Shown one piece after another: positions 7,089 through 14,779 of a DNA stretch of 34,710 nucleotides (the stretch's first letter is position 1; each line of letters starts with the position of its first letter). The notes below the pieces were generated by a model. It ran no database searches. It was not told where the DNA came from and was given only the letters and a program-made list of their open reading frames with translations. Source of the stretch: Novosphingobium sp. (GTDB lineage Bacteria > Pseudomonadota > Alphaproteobacteria > Sphingomonadales > Sphingomonadaceae); NCBI GenBank assembly GCA_020446505.1, contig JAGREN010000012.1, positions 1 through 34,710 on the forward strand. Direction: 5' to 3'. A program made the position numbers and the translations under genes.

Positions 7089-8272
7089 CCGGCACGATTT
7101 CAATGGATCGCCTCAAGCGCCTGACCTCGGCGATGGAAGGTTTCGCCAATGGCGGCAACTATGCCGGGGTCCAGACACAGATCTGGCTGCGCGGGCATCT
7201 GGTCCACGAAAGCTGCCACGGCATGATGGACGTCGAGGCAGCAAAGCCGATGCAGCGGGATGCGATCTTCCGCATCGCCTCGATGACCAAGCCGATCGTC
7301 AGCACCGCCGTCCTGCAACTGCTGGAGGAAGGCAAGCTGCGGCTGCTCGATCCGGTGGCGATGTGGCTGCCCGAACTGGCAGACATGCAGGTCATGAAAA
7401 GCCCGAACGGCGCGGTCTCGGAAACAGAGCCTCTGGCCCGCCCGATCACGGTGCTCGACCTGCTCACCCACCGTTCCGGTATCACCTACGATTTCAACAG
7501 CTTTGGCGAGCTGCAGAAGGTCGTCGCGCCGCTGCGCGGACCGGGCATCATCGCCGACATGACGCCCGACGAATGGATGGCGACCCTGGGCGAGACGCCG
7601 CTGATCTCGCAGCCGGGTGCGACCTGGCACTACGGCTTTTCGACCGACGTTCTCGGCGTGCTGATTTCCCGGATCGACGGCAAGCCGCTGTTCGATGCGC
7701 TGAACGACCGGATTTTCGGACCGCTCGGCATGAAGGACACGGGCTTTCACGTCGATGCGGAACAGCGCGAGCGCCTGACCGTCGGCTACATGCGGGATCC
7801 GTCAGGCGCGCTCGCCGTTCACGACCACCCGGCCGATTCCTGGTTCGGCAAGCCGCCGCGCTTTCAAGGCGGCGGTGGCGGCATGGTCTCGACTGCCGAC
7901 GACTATGCCAGGTTCGCTCTCGCCCTGCTCAACCACGGCGAGCATCAGGGCGTGCGCATCCTGTCGCGCAAAACGGTCGAAACCATGACCCGCGACTGGA
8001 TCGGCGAGAGCCAGCGCCCGCCGCATTTCCCGGTCTTCGATATCCTCGGCATGCATGGCTTCGGGCTGGGCGTCTCGGTGGTCGGGCCGAGCGGGCATGA
8101 CGTGGCGCTATCCTCGCCGGGCAAGTTCGGCTGGCCCGGCGCCTATTCGACGCGCTGGTTCGCGGACCCTTCGGAGGATCTCGTCGCCATCATGATGACG
8201 CAGATGTGGTTCGACATGAGGCGCGAAATCGGCCCGGCCTTCGACAGCCTCGTCTATCAGGCTCTGGATTGA
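7085..8272 (+). CDS. Serine hydrolase of the beta-lactamase/esterase (class C-like) family
   Basis: A 395-aa penicillin-binding-protein-fold hydrolase, probably an esterase or lactonase of the EstB type rather than a drug-resistance enzyme. Seen: SMTK with nucleophile Ser66 and Lys69, LTHRSGITYDF, TWHYGFSTDVLG where Tyr fits the second catalytic motif, GGGGMVSTADDYARF, and GWPGAYSTRWF in the place of the KTG motif. No signal peptide, so likely cytoplasmic. Start ATG 7085 overlaps the SDR stop (ATGA); the longer open frame to 6806 is a shadow of the SDR gene. As last gene of the P450 operon it may open an ester or lactone intermediate. Confidence 0.88.
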   Translation: MTGTISMDRLKRLTSAMEGFANGGNYAGVQTQIWLRGHLVHESCHGMMDVEAAKPMQRDAIFRIASMTKPIVSTAVLQLLEEGKLRLLDPVAMWLPELADMQVMKSPNGAVSETEPLARPITVLDLLTHRSGITYDFNSFGELQKVVAPLRGPGIIADMTPDEWMATLGETPLISQPGATWHYGFSTDVLGVLISRIDGKPLFDALNDRIFGPLGMKDTGFHVDAEQRERLTVGYMRDPSGALAVHDHPADSWFGKPPRFQGGGGGMVSTADDYARFALALLNHGEHQGVRILSRKTVETMTRDWIGESQRPPHFPVFDILGMHGFGLGVSVVGPSGHDVALSSPGKFGWPGAYSTRWFADPSEDLVAIMMTQMWFDMRREIGPAFDSLVYQALD

Positions 8273-8278
8273 GGAATG

Positions 8279-8298
8279 GGCGGGGAAAGCGCCCCGCC
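8279..8298. terminator. Bidirectional terminator-like hairpin between convergent genes
   Basis: GGCGGGG / CCCCGCC pair across AAAGCG. An outer TGGGCG...CGCCCA repeat encloses most of it. It occupies the 36-base gap between the stops of the plus-strand hydrolase (8272) and the minus-strand thiolase (8309), so it probably ends both messages. T runs are short. Confidence 0.55.
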
Positions 8299-8308
8299 TT
8301 CGCCCACA

Positions 8309-9478
8309 TCAGACTTCGATCAGCACCGCGCCGCCCTGGCCGCCGCCAGCGCACATCGCCGCAACGCCAAGCCCGCCGCCAGCGCGCTTGAGGTCGTTGA
8401 TGAGCGTGCAGAGCATGCGCGCGCCGGAAGCCGCGATGGGGTGGCCGATCGAGCAGCCGCTGCCCGCGATGTTGACCGTGTCCTCGTCGAGGCCAAGCAC
8501 CTTGCAGGCCGCGACCGGGACTGAAGCGAAGGCCTCGTTGATTTCCCACAGCTTGATGTCCGTCGTCTTGCGACCGGTGCGCTCGAGCAGCTTCTCGATC
8601 ACCTCGATGGCGCCCATGCCCATGCGCGCCGGGTCGACGCCCTTTGAGGTCCAGCCCAACACCTTGGCGATGACTTCCGAACCGTTGCCCTTTGCCGCAT
8701 CCATCGAAGCGAGCATCAAAGCGCCAGCCGCATCGTTGATGCCGCTGGAATTGCCGGCAGTAATCGAGAAGCCCTCGATCTCGGGGTGAAGCACCTTGAG
8801 TTCGGCCAGCTTTTCGGCGGTCGTTTCGCGGCGCGGATGCTCGTCCACCTTGAACTCGACCTTCGAACCGTCGAAGGCGCGCGCCTGAACCGGCACGATC
8901 TCGTTCTCGAAATTGCCCGCGTCGATGGCAGCGATAGCCCGCTGGTGCGAGCGCAGCGCCCAGGCGTCGAGCTGTTCACGCGTGAGGTCGTTTTCCTTCG
9001 CCGTGTTCCAGCCGACCGCAATCGACATGTCGAACACCGGCGCGTCGGGCCGGTCGCGGTGCGTCGGCGGAAGCCACTGGTTGAAGTCCGCCGTACCGGG
9101 CGTGCGCTGCATCATCTGCGGCATGAACGAGCTGGAATGGACGCCGCCGCCAATGACGAAGCGTTCCATGCCCGATGCGATCGAACCTGCGGCAAAGCCC
9201 ACCGCAGTAAGCCCCGACGCGCAATGACGGTTGGTCGCTGCACCGGCTGCCTGAACCATGCCCATGTCCTCTGCCGCGTAGCGTGCCACGTCACCGCCGC
9301 CGAGCATGGATTCGCCCAGGATAACGTCGTCCACTTCCCGCGGATCGACGCCACTGCGCTCGACTGCCGCACGCAGCACGACATCGGCGAGTTCTTCCGG
9401 CGTGGTATTGGCCAGCGAGCCCTTGCGGGCGGTTCCGACCGCCGTGCGAACGGCGCTGAGGACGGCTACTTCAGGCAT
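8309..9478 (-). CDS. Thiolase family protein (acetyl-CoA C-acyltransferase)
   Basis: A 389-aa thiolase that cleaves 3-oxoacyl-CoA with CoA, or makes it by condensation. Seen: N-terminal VAVLSAVRTAVGTARKGSL, nucleophile Cys86 in NRHCASGLTAV, ITAGNSSGINDAAGA, INEAFASVPVA, catalytic His346 in GHPIAASGARM and Cys376 in MCAGGGQGGA. All catalytic residues are kept. Start ATG 9478 has GGAG upstream; the open frame extends to 9589 without thiolase character. It is 117 bases downstream of the tesB-like gene on the same strand, with an inverted repeat between, so it may have its own promoter. It supplies the chain-shortening step of a beta-oxidation-like route in this cluster. Confidence 0.93.
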   Translation of the reverse strand: MPEVAVLSAVRTAVGTARKGSLANTTPEELADVVLRAAVERSGVDPREVDDVILGESMLGGGDVARYAAEDMGMVQAAGAATNRHCASGLTAVGFAAGSIASGMERFVIGGGVHSSSFMPQMMQRTPGTADFNQWLPPTHRDRPDAPVFDMSIAVGWNTAKENDLTREQLDAWALRSHQRAIAAIDAGNFENEIVPVQARAFDGSKVEFKVDEHPRRETTAEKLAELKVLHPEIEGFSITAGNSSGINDAAGALMLASMDAAKGNGSEVIAKVLGWTSKGVDPARMGMGAIEVIEKLLERTGRKTTDIKLWEINEAFASVPVAACKVLGLDEDTVNIAGSGCSIGHPIAASGARMLCTLINDLKRAGGGLGVAAMCAGGGQGGAVLIEV

Positions 9479-9550
9479 GATCCGACTCCATGAATTGTCT
9501 GCTGGGCGCATGTGGCACGCCTTGCCTGCCCGGATAAAGGGCGAATCGGC

Positions 9551-9566
9551 CAAGGCGAGCGCCTTG
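9551..9566. terminator. Palindromic hairpin between tesB-like and thiolase genes
   Basis: CAAGGCG / CGCCTTG with AG at the centre (realistically a 5-bp stem with loop GAGC). It lies 30-45 bases past the tesB-like stop on the minus strand. No T run follows; weak terminator or processing site. Confidence 0.3.
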
Positions 9567-9595
9567 CCGGAATATCGCGAGGGCGGCACATCGCC

Positions 9596-10471
9596 TCAGA
9601 GATCGCGGAGCAGCACTTCCTGCGCGGCTGTCGCGAGGACCCGGCCCTGCCGGTCGAGCAGCCTGCCGCTTGCCAGACCAACCGTATCGACTCCGGCCGG
9701 ACTCTTCATTTCGAACAGCATCCACTCGCTCGCCACAAAACGGTGAAACCACACGTTGCCATCGAGGCTCGCCACCTGCGGGATCACGCCGGTCAGCGCG
9801 CGCGGCTGGTAGGCCCAGGGCACGATCGCGATCCAGTAATCCTGAAGATAGGCAAGCATGCAGGAGATCGTATCGGGATCGCTGCCAGGCCCCAGGCTCG
9901 GCACCCGAAGCCAGACATGGGCCGGACCGCCTCCCCCTGCCCGCAACAGCCGCTCCGGATCGACCGGACGTGCCTCGACGAACTGCATGGGGGTCAGCCG
10001 CAGGGCCGCCTCCCGGCAATCGGCAAAGGCCGGATCGGCCGCGATCTCGTGCATGTCCCGCAGGCCATCCGGCCCCGGCACGCCAGGATCGCATGCGTCC
10101 TGATGATCGAGAACGCCCTGCTCCGGCGCGCTCGCCGAACACAGCATCTCGACCAGCGCCTTGCCATGCTGAACGGCAGTCACGCGGCGGGTCGAAAAAC
10201 CGCGCCCGTCGCGCACGTTCTCGACGTGATACTCGACCGGCTCCCTGACGTTACCACGCCGCAGGTAATAGGCATGGAGCGACTTCGCCCGCTTGCCCTC
10301 AAGCGTCGCCAACGCGGCGGCCAGTCCCTGCGCGAGCATCTGCCCGCCGAACATGTGGCCGCCCTGGAAATCGAGATCGGAGTAGAGGTTGCGAAAGCGC
10401 CCCGGTCCGGTCTGCTCAAGCCTGATGATCGATGCGAAGTCTTCGGCCTGTGCCGGAACGGCCGTCGTCAC
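9596..10471 (-). CDS. Acyl-CoA thioesterase II (TesB) family
   Basis: Double hot-dog thioesterase of 291 aa, hydrolysing acyl-CoA to free acid and CoA. Seen: first hot-dog with FQGGHMFGGQMLAQGLAAA and KSLHAYYLRRG, ending in FSTRRVTAVQHGKALVEMLCSA; second hot-dog with ASLDGNVWFHRFVASEWMLFEMKSP and SGRLLDRQGRVLATAAQEVLLR, matching TesB architecture. Start: GTG 10471 overlaps the upstream stop as GTGA, typical of coupled genes; another GTG at 10489 would add six residues. Probably releases CoA from a dead-end or product acyl-CoA of the pathway. It belongs to the minus-strand operon starting at 13607. Confidence 0.87.
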   Translation of the reverse strand: MTTAVPAQAEDFASIIRLEQTGPGRFRNLYSDLDFQGGHMFGGQMLAQGLAAALATLEGKRAKSLHAYYLRRGNVREPVEYHVENVRDGRGFSTRRVTAVQHGKALVEMLCSASAPEQGVLDHQDACDPGVPGPDGLRDMHEIAADPAFADCREAALRLTPMQFVEARPVDPERLLRAGGGGPAHVWLRVPSLGPGSDPDTISCMLAYLQDYWIAIVPWAYQPRALTGVIPQVASLDGNVWFHRFVASEWMLFEMKSPAGVDTVGLASGRLLDRQGRVLATAAQEVLLRDL

Positions 10472-11103
10472 GCTCCAGCCGACTGCCACGCTTCGACGAT
10501 AGCATCGGTCGTGGTTAGAGTCGCCAGCATGCTCAGGGTATGCTGCAGGATCGATGCCGCATGTTCCTCGGGAAAGCCGGCCACGGCGTCGACGGGAATG
10601 ACCAGCTGGTATCCCCGGTCAACCGTATCGATGGCGGTGCTCAGGACACCGAACGAAAGCGACACGCCGCTCAGCACCACGGTCGTGATACCCTCGTTGC
10701 GCAGCACCTGATCGAGCGCGGTGCCGTGCATGCAGGACAGACCGTTGAAGCGCGGCATGAGGATGTCGCCCTCTTCCCATGTTTCGGGGAACGGTGAGTT
10801 GTCCGCAGCATCTTCGGCCGGACGCTCGGCGCTCTTGCGACTGCCCTGCGCGGAAAGGCGCGTATTGTAGCTGCGTCCGAACGAGCCGGGCAGGCCATCG
10901 GCGGTGCAGTGGAACACCCTGGCTCCGGCAGTGCGCGCCGCCTTGCAGATGCGCGCTGCATTGGCGACCAGATTGACCTTGTCGGCGGCTTCGACCAGCG
11001 GCACCCAGGGGCCGTTGGGGCCGATGATGTTCTGCTGGACCTCAGTCATGACGAAAGCGGCCTTGCCCTTTGCAAGCAGGTCGCCGAGTTGTGGTGCGGC
11101 CAT
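10468..11103 (-). CDS. Isochorismatase-fold protein lacking the hydrolase Cys
   Basis: A 211-aa alpha/beta protein of the isochorismatase/cysteine-hydrolase superfamily. Seen: N-terminal AAFVMTEVQQNIIGPNG where Glu stands at the usual Asp (an ECQ/EVQ form occurs in some subfamilies), RVFHCTADG, LMPRFNGLSCMHGT where the catalytic Lys is not evident, and VVLSGVSLSFGVLSTAIDT where Gly replaces the nucleophilic Cys of nicotinamidase-type members. Isochorismatases such as EntB also lack that Cys, so loss of activity is not proven. RBS GGGAG precedes ATG 11103. It lies between an SDR (23-base gap) and a coupled tesB. Function in the catabolic operon unknown. Confidence 0.82.
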   Translation of the reverse strand: MAAPQLGDLLAKGKAAFVMTEVQQNIIGPNGPWVPLVEAADKVNLVANAARICKAARTAGARVFHCTADGLPGSFGRSYNTRLSAQGSRKSAERPAEDAADNSPFPETWEEGDILMPRFNGLSCMHGTALDQVLRNEGITTVVLSGVSLSFGVLSTAIDTVDRGYQLVIPVDAVAGFPEEHAASILQHTLSMLATLTTTDAIVEAWQSAGA

Positions 11104-11126
11104 GTGTTCGTTCTCTCCCTTTCAGC

Positions 11127-11870
11127 TCAGTTGAGCTGTCCGCCCGAAACCTCGAGCACTGCGTTTGACATGAATGAGCTTTCCGGCCCGGTGAGGAACA
11201 GGGCAGCTTCGGCTACTTCCGTAGCCTGTCCATAGCGACCAAGCTGGTTGATCCCTTCCATCCGTTCCTTGCTCAGGTGACCGCTGTCGATCCGCGGCTG
11301 ATTCATCGGTGTCTGGATGACGCCGGGGCAGATCGTGTTGATCCGCACGGCAGGGCCGATGTCGTTGATGAGCGATTTGGCCATGGCGATGACCCCTGCC
11401 TTGGTCGCGCCGTAGATAGAGAGACCGGTGCCGGGCCGATAGGCTCCGTAGGACGCGAAGTTGACGATGGTCGCGTTCCCCGATGCCTGAAGGTGCGGCA
11501 AGGCAGCGCGGACCATGTTGGCGACGCCGCCGACATTGACCCGCAGCAGCATGTCCTGTTCCTCGAATGAGATGTCCTCGATAGGCTTGAGGCGCAGAAT
11601 GCCAGCCGCGTTGACGATCCCGTCGAGCCCGCCCATCGCCTTTGCCGCAGCATCCACGGCCGCCTTTACCTGCGGACCTTCGGCGAGGTTGATCGCAACC
11701 GGCGTTCCACCCGTCGCGTCGGCCACTTCCTTGAGGGCTGCCTCGTTCATGTCGAACAGAGTCAACCTGGCGCCATGCTCGGCAAACAGCCGCGCGGTGG
11801 CAGCTCCCATGCCCGATGCCGCGCCGGTGACGATCACGCGCCGGCCTTCGAGCTTCCTGTTCCTGTCCAG
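11127..11870 (-). CDS. Short-chain dehydrogenase/reductase, probable CTG start
   Basis: Classical SDR of 247 aa. Seen: VTGAASGMG cofactor loop, DMNEAAL after beta-2 (Asp favours NAD), NAAGIL, catalytic Ser and Tyr/Lys in FASYGAYRPGTGLSIYGATK, and NTICPGVIQTPM. Start: the first standard codon in frame is GTG 11837, but that gives MIVTGAASG and cuts off the first strand. CTG 11870 gives MDRNRKLEGRRVIVTG, a normal SDR beginning, and has AGGGAG 7 bases upstream that overlaps the amidohydrolase stop. I therefore take CTG as the likely start. Operon member; substrate unknown, probably a secondary alcohol or ketone of the pathway. Confidence 0.88.
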   Translation of the reverse strand: MDRNRKLEGRRVIVTGAASGMGAATARLFAEHGARLTLFDMNEAALKEVADATGGTPVAINLAEGPQVKAAVDAAAKAMGGLDGIVNAAGILRLKPIEDISFEEQDMLLRVNVGGVANMVRAALPHLQASGNATIVNFASYGAYRPGTGLSIYGATKAGVIAMAKSLINDIGPAVRINTICPGVIQTPMNQPRIDSGHLSKERMEGINQLGRYGQATEVAEAALFLTGPESSFMSNAVLEVSGGQLN

Positions 11871-11882
11871 TGGTTTTCTCCC

Positions 11883-13607
11883 TTACCTTATAGCTGCTTC
11901 GGCAGGTACGCGCGCTGCCTGTGGTCCGCGCACTACGCCGCCCGGATAGATGCCGCAATGCTCGCCGTGACGGAATGTCACCTGGCCGCGCTTGATCGTC
12001 GCGTCATAGCCATCGGCGCGCTGGAGCAGGCGCAGTGCTCCGCCCGGAAAATCGTCCGCGAGAAAGGGCTTGTGCAGACGCAGCCTTTCGAAATCGATCA
12101 CGTTGAGATCGGCAAGGTATCCCGGCGCGAGCACGCCCCTGTCCTTCATGCCATAGGCGAATGCCGTATCGCGGCTGATCCAGCGCACCACCTGCTCGAC
12201 CGGGAGCGTCTCGCCGCGCGTGCGATCCCGGCACCAGTGAGCGAGCATGAACGTAGGCGCGGCGCTGTCGCAGACCCGCGTCGAATGCGCGCCGCCATCG
12301 GACAGACTGGTGAGTGTCATCGGGTGTTCGAGAAGCTGGCGCACGGTCGAAAGGTCGCCAGCCTTGTAATTGGTGATCGGCACCCAGATTATGCCGGCAC
12401 CGTCCTTGGCGGTCATGATATCCCAGACCAGCGCATAGGGATCTTGCCCGGAGGCTGCGGCGCGCGCGGCGACGCTCTGGGTCGCAGGGTCCGGTTCGTA
12501 ATCGAAGGTCTCGTCGAGTTCGAACATCTGATCGAAAGCAAATCCCCGGAAGAAAGCGTCGGGCGCTTCCTTCGTCTGAGCGATTGCTGCCGACTTCAGC
12601 TCGGGGTCGCGTAGTCGCGCCAGCCTTTCCGCCCATGGCAGGTCTGAGATCGCCTTCATGGCTGGCGCTTTCGAGAACGGATGCTCGACTGCTCGCCAGT
12701 GGCCAAGCTGGCCGACCCCGCGCGGCGAAACGTGGGCATAGACTTCAAGCGATTCGTCGTCCCGCAGCGCCTGCGCATAGGCAAGGCGGCGCTGCCATTC
12801 GGTATCGCTGATAATGAAATGCACGGGGCTCTGCGCGTGGCGGGCCAGCTCGCGCGTGAACGGCAGGTCGTGATCGAGGTCGGTCGGATTGCCGAGATAT
12901 TGCATGACGTGGCCGCCGCCGACCCGACCCAGCGCATCGGCAAGGCCCAGCAGCTCATGCTCGTTACCAAAGGTGCCGGGCACGATGCCCGCGCCGGGGA
13001 AGCGGTGAAACGTGGTGCGCGAGGCGCTGACGCCGATGGCGCCCGCCCGCAACGCCTCTTCGGTCAGCCGCTCGATTTCGGCCATGTCCGCCTCGTCCGC
13101 ATGCTCGTTCGCCTCGGCGCGCGCTCCCATGACATAGGCCCGCAGCGCGACGTGCGTGACCTGCGCGGCGATATCGAGCGTATGCTTCCTGCGTTCAAGG
13201 GAATCGAGAAATTCGGGAAAGCTCTCCCAGTCCCAGTCGATCCCCTCTTCCATGACATCGACCGGGATTTCCTCGATCGCTTCCATGACCCGCAGCGGGA
13301 AGGCGCGATCATTGCGGCGCAGCGGGGCGAAGCCGACCGAGCAATTGCCCATCACCACGCTGGTGACGCCGTGCCATGCGGTCGGCGCGAGGACCGGATC
13401 CCACATCGCCTGGGCATCGTAATGGGTGTGCAGGTCGACGAAGCCGGGCGTGACGAGCCTGCCGCTCGCGTCGATTTCCTCGCGGCCCTGCTCCGCGACC
13501 GTGCCGACCTTCGTGATCGTCTCGCCGTCGATGGCGATGTCGGCAACGAAGGGCGCCGCGCCAGTGCCGTCGACCACCGTGCCACCCCGGATGACCAGAT
13601 CGTGCAT
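11883..13607 (-). CDS. Amidohydrolase, N-acyl-D-amino-acid deacylase (D-aminoacylase)-like
   Basis: Zinc hydrolase of 574 aa with a TIM barrel and split beta-sandwich. Seen: MHDLVIRGGTVVDGTG opening, metal-binding H60 and H62 in GFVDLHTHYDAQ, the D-aminoacylase-type metal Cys89 in VMGNCSVGFAP, GGGHVMQYLG, SPVHFIISDTEW, the catalytic Asp in SLSDGGAHST, and the sandwich strand GVLAPGYLADLNVID. Longer than classical D-aminoacylases (about 480 aa) and of the size common in sphingomonad and mycobacterial cluster-borne homologues. Start ATG 13607; the frame remains open to 14045 across an opposing gene and is rejected there. First gene of the operon running to 9596. Probably cleaves an amide or ring bond; substrate unknown. 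Confidence 0.88.
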   Translation of the reverse strand: MHDLVIRGGTVVDGTGAAPFVADIAIDGETITKVGTVAEQGREEIDASGRLVTPGFVDLHTHYDAQAMWDPVLAPTAWHGVTSVVMGNCSVGFAPLRRNDRAFPLRVMEAIEEIPVDVMEEGIDWDWESFPEFLDSLERRKHTLDIAAQVTHVALRAYVMGARAEANEHADEADMAEIERLTEEALRAGAIGVSASRTTFHRFPGAGIVPGTFGNEHELLGLADALGRVGGGHVMQYLGNPTDLDHDLPFTRELARHAQSPVHFIISDTEWQRRLAYAQALRDDESLEVYAHVSPRGVGQLGHWRAVEHPFSKAPAMKAISDLPWAERLARLRDPELKSAAIAQTKEAPDAFFRGFAFDQMFELDETFDYEPDPATQSVAARAAASGQDPYALVWDIMTAKDGAGIIWVPITNYKAGDLSTVRQLLEHPMTLTSLSDGGAHSTRVCDSAAPTFMLAHWCRDRTRGETLPVEQVVRWISRDTAFAYGMKDRGVLAPGYLADLNVIDFERLRLHKPFLADDFPGGALRLLQRADGYDATIKRGQVTFRHGEHCGIYPGGVVRGPQAARVPAEAAIR

Positions 13608-13685
13608 CGCCTCTTTCCTCTCTCCGCTTACCCGGCCTAGACTGCCCGTGCGCGCAGCCATGCGCAATATCGAACGGAGAGCAGG

Positions 13686-14090
13686 ATGGAAATCGAGGGC
13701 GGATGCTATTGCGGGCAGGTGCGCTATCGCGCCGAGGGTGAGCCGGGCATGCGCGCGCAGTGCCATTGCCGCGAATGCCAGTACATCACCGGAGGTGGCC
13801 CGAACTTCCTCATCATGATGCCTGCTGACGGCTTCTCCTACACGAAGGGCGAGCCAAAAAGCTTCGCCCGCAGCGATCTGGAGCGGCCCGTGACCCGGCA
13901 GTTCTGCCCCGAGTGCGGCACCCATCTCGTCACGCGGCTGGACGGCTTCCCGGCTGTCGTCGTCAAGGTCGGCACGATGGACGACCCTTCGCAGTTCGGA
14001 GCACCGCAAGTCGCGCTGTTCACCTGCGACAAGCAGGCGTTCCACGAAATCGCGCAGGGCGTCGCGCAGTTCGAGAAGATGCCGGGATAG
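13686..14090 (+). CDS. GFA/CENP-V family zinc protein
   Basis: Small 134-aa protein of the glutathione-dependent formaldehyde-activating (GFA) fold. Seen: two Zn sites, GGCYCG (Cys7, Cys9) with CPECGTHL (Cys74, Cys77), and CHCREC (Cys26, 28, 31). All the expected cysteines are present. Biochemical roles of most members are unknown; they may bind S-substituted glutathione. RBS GGAGAGCAGG precedes ATG 13686. It diverges from the amidohydrolase operon over 78 bases and converges on the Ldt gene at 14132, so it may share catabolic regulation but need not be part of the pathway. Confidence 0.88.
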   Translation: MEIEGGCYCGQVRYRAEGEPGMRAQCHCRECQYITGGGPNFLIMMPADGFSYTKGEPKSFARSDLERPVTRQFCPECGTHLVTRLDGFPAVVVKVGTMDDPSQFGAPQVALFTCDKQAFHEIAQGVAQFEKMPG

Positions 14091-14131
14091 TCAGGCCTGG
14101 ATGACGTTCCCGGCGTCGGCGTCGCAAGCTC

Positions 14132-14731
14132 TCACTTTGCCGAAACGAGCAGCGTCCCCGGGTCCAGCAGGGCCAGAACCTCGTTCAGGTCAGACTGTGA
14201 AACGGCAAAACAGCCCTGGCTTCGCCCGACCCGTCCCGACGAACGCGCCATGTTGCTCGAAACATAGTTCGCACCGTGGATGACGATGGCGCGCTCGAAG
14301 GCGAGATCGTTTTCGGGGTCCAGCCCTTGCAGTCGCCGCGAGCGGCCGTGCTTGCCGTAATAGGTGTCTGCGACCAGAAAACTGCCTTGCGAACTGGCGT
14401 TCGAGCCGGGGCGGTTCGAAAACTTCTGAAGAAATCCGGTGTTGGCCGGATCCGAACCACGACCATGCGCGACCAGATAGTCCGCGAGGATCCGGCCGTT
14501 GCCCAGGTCGACGATCCGGAATCGCGGCTCGCGGGAGTGGACGCTGAAGTCGACGAGACCGACCCTGTCGCGAGATCGGATGCGCGAACCGTGCGTAACG
14601 AGTGCTGCCCTAGCCTGGTCCAGAAGCGGCGACGCCTCGCCGGGCCTGGGCATGGCGCGGGCCAGCGGAGTAGAAAGGCCAGCCGCGCTCACGGCAAGAG
14701 CGCCAATAAAGTGGCGTCTATTCAAAATCAT
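14132..14731 (-). CDS. Murein L,D-transpeptidase catalytic-domain protein (YkuD_2 type), Tat-like signal
   Basis: Exported protein of 199 aa that probably acts on peptidoglycan peptides. Seen: twin-Arg leader LNRRHFIGALAVSAAGLST with cleavage near ARA, then GLVDFSVHSREPRFRIVDL, VADTYYGKHG, AIVIHGANYV and the catalytic GRSQGCFAVS with the Cys present. The spacing HG...GRSxGCFA is that of the YkuD_2 family, whose members in E. coli are named YafK-like or murein L,D-transpeptidase catalytic-domain proteins. Start ATG 14731 gives a clean signal peptide; the open frame to 15199 overlaps the divergent gene and is rejected. Only 48 bases separate the two divergent starts. Confidence 0.87.
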   Translation of the reverse strand: MILNRRHFIGALAVSAAGLSTPLARAMPRPGEASPLLDQARAALVTHGSRIRSRDRVGLVDFSVHSREPRFRIVDLGNGRILADYLVAHGRGSDPANTGFLQKFSNRPGSNASSQGSFLVADTYYGKHGRSRRLQGLDPENDLAFERAIVIHGANYVSSNMARSSGRVGRSQGCFAVSQSDLNEVLALLDPGTLLVSAK

Positions 14732-14779
14732 GGTATGTGAATTTCCGAGTTCCGTTTTCTGGTAACTAGGAACGCAAGT

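Noticed and set aside
7085..8272. Antibiotic-resistance beta-lactamase
   Set aside because: The KTG motif is not kept, there is no signal peptide, and the gene is the last member of a catabolic operon; an esterase role is more likely.
12681..13640. Plus-strand open frame of 319 codons opposite the amidohydrolase
   Set aside because: Antisense shadow; the minus strand shows the metal-binding motifs of the amidohydrolase.
2606..14090. Catabolic block as a recently inserted island
   Set aside because: It interrupts the Fnr-linked genes, but I see no integrase, tRNA, flanking direct repeats or clear change in base composition.
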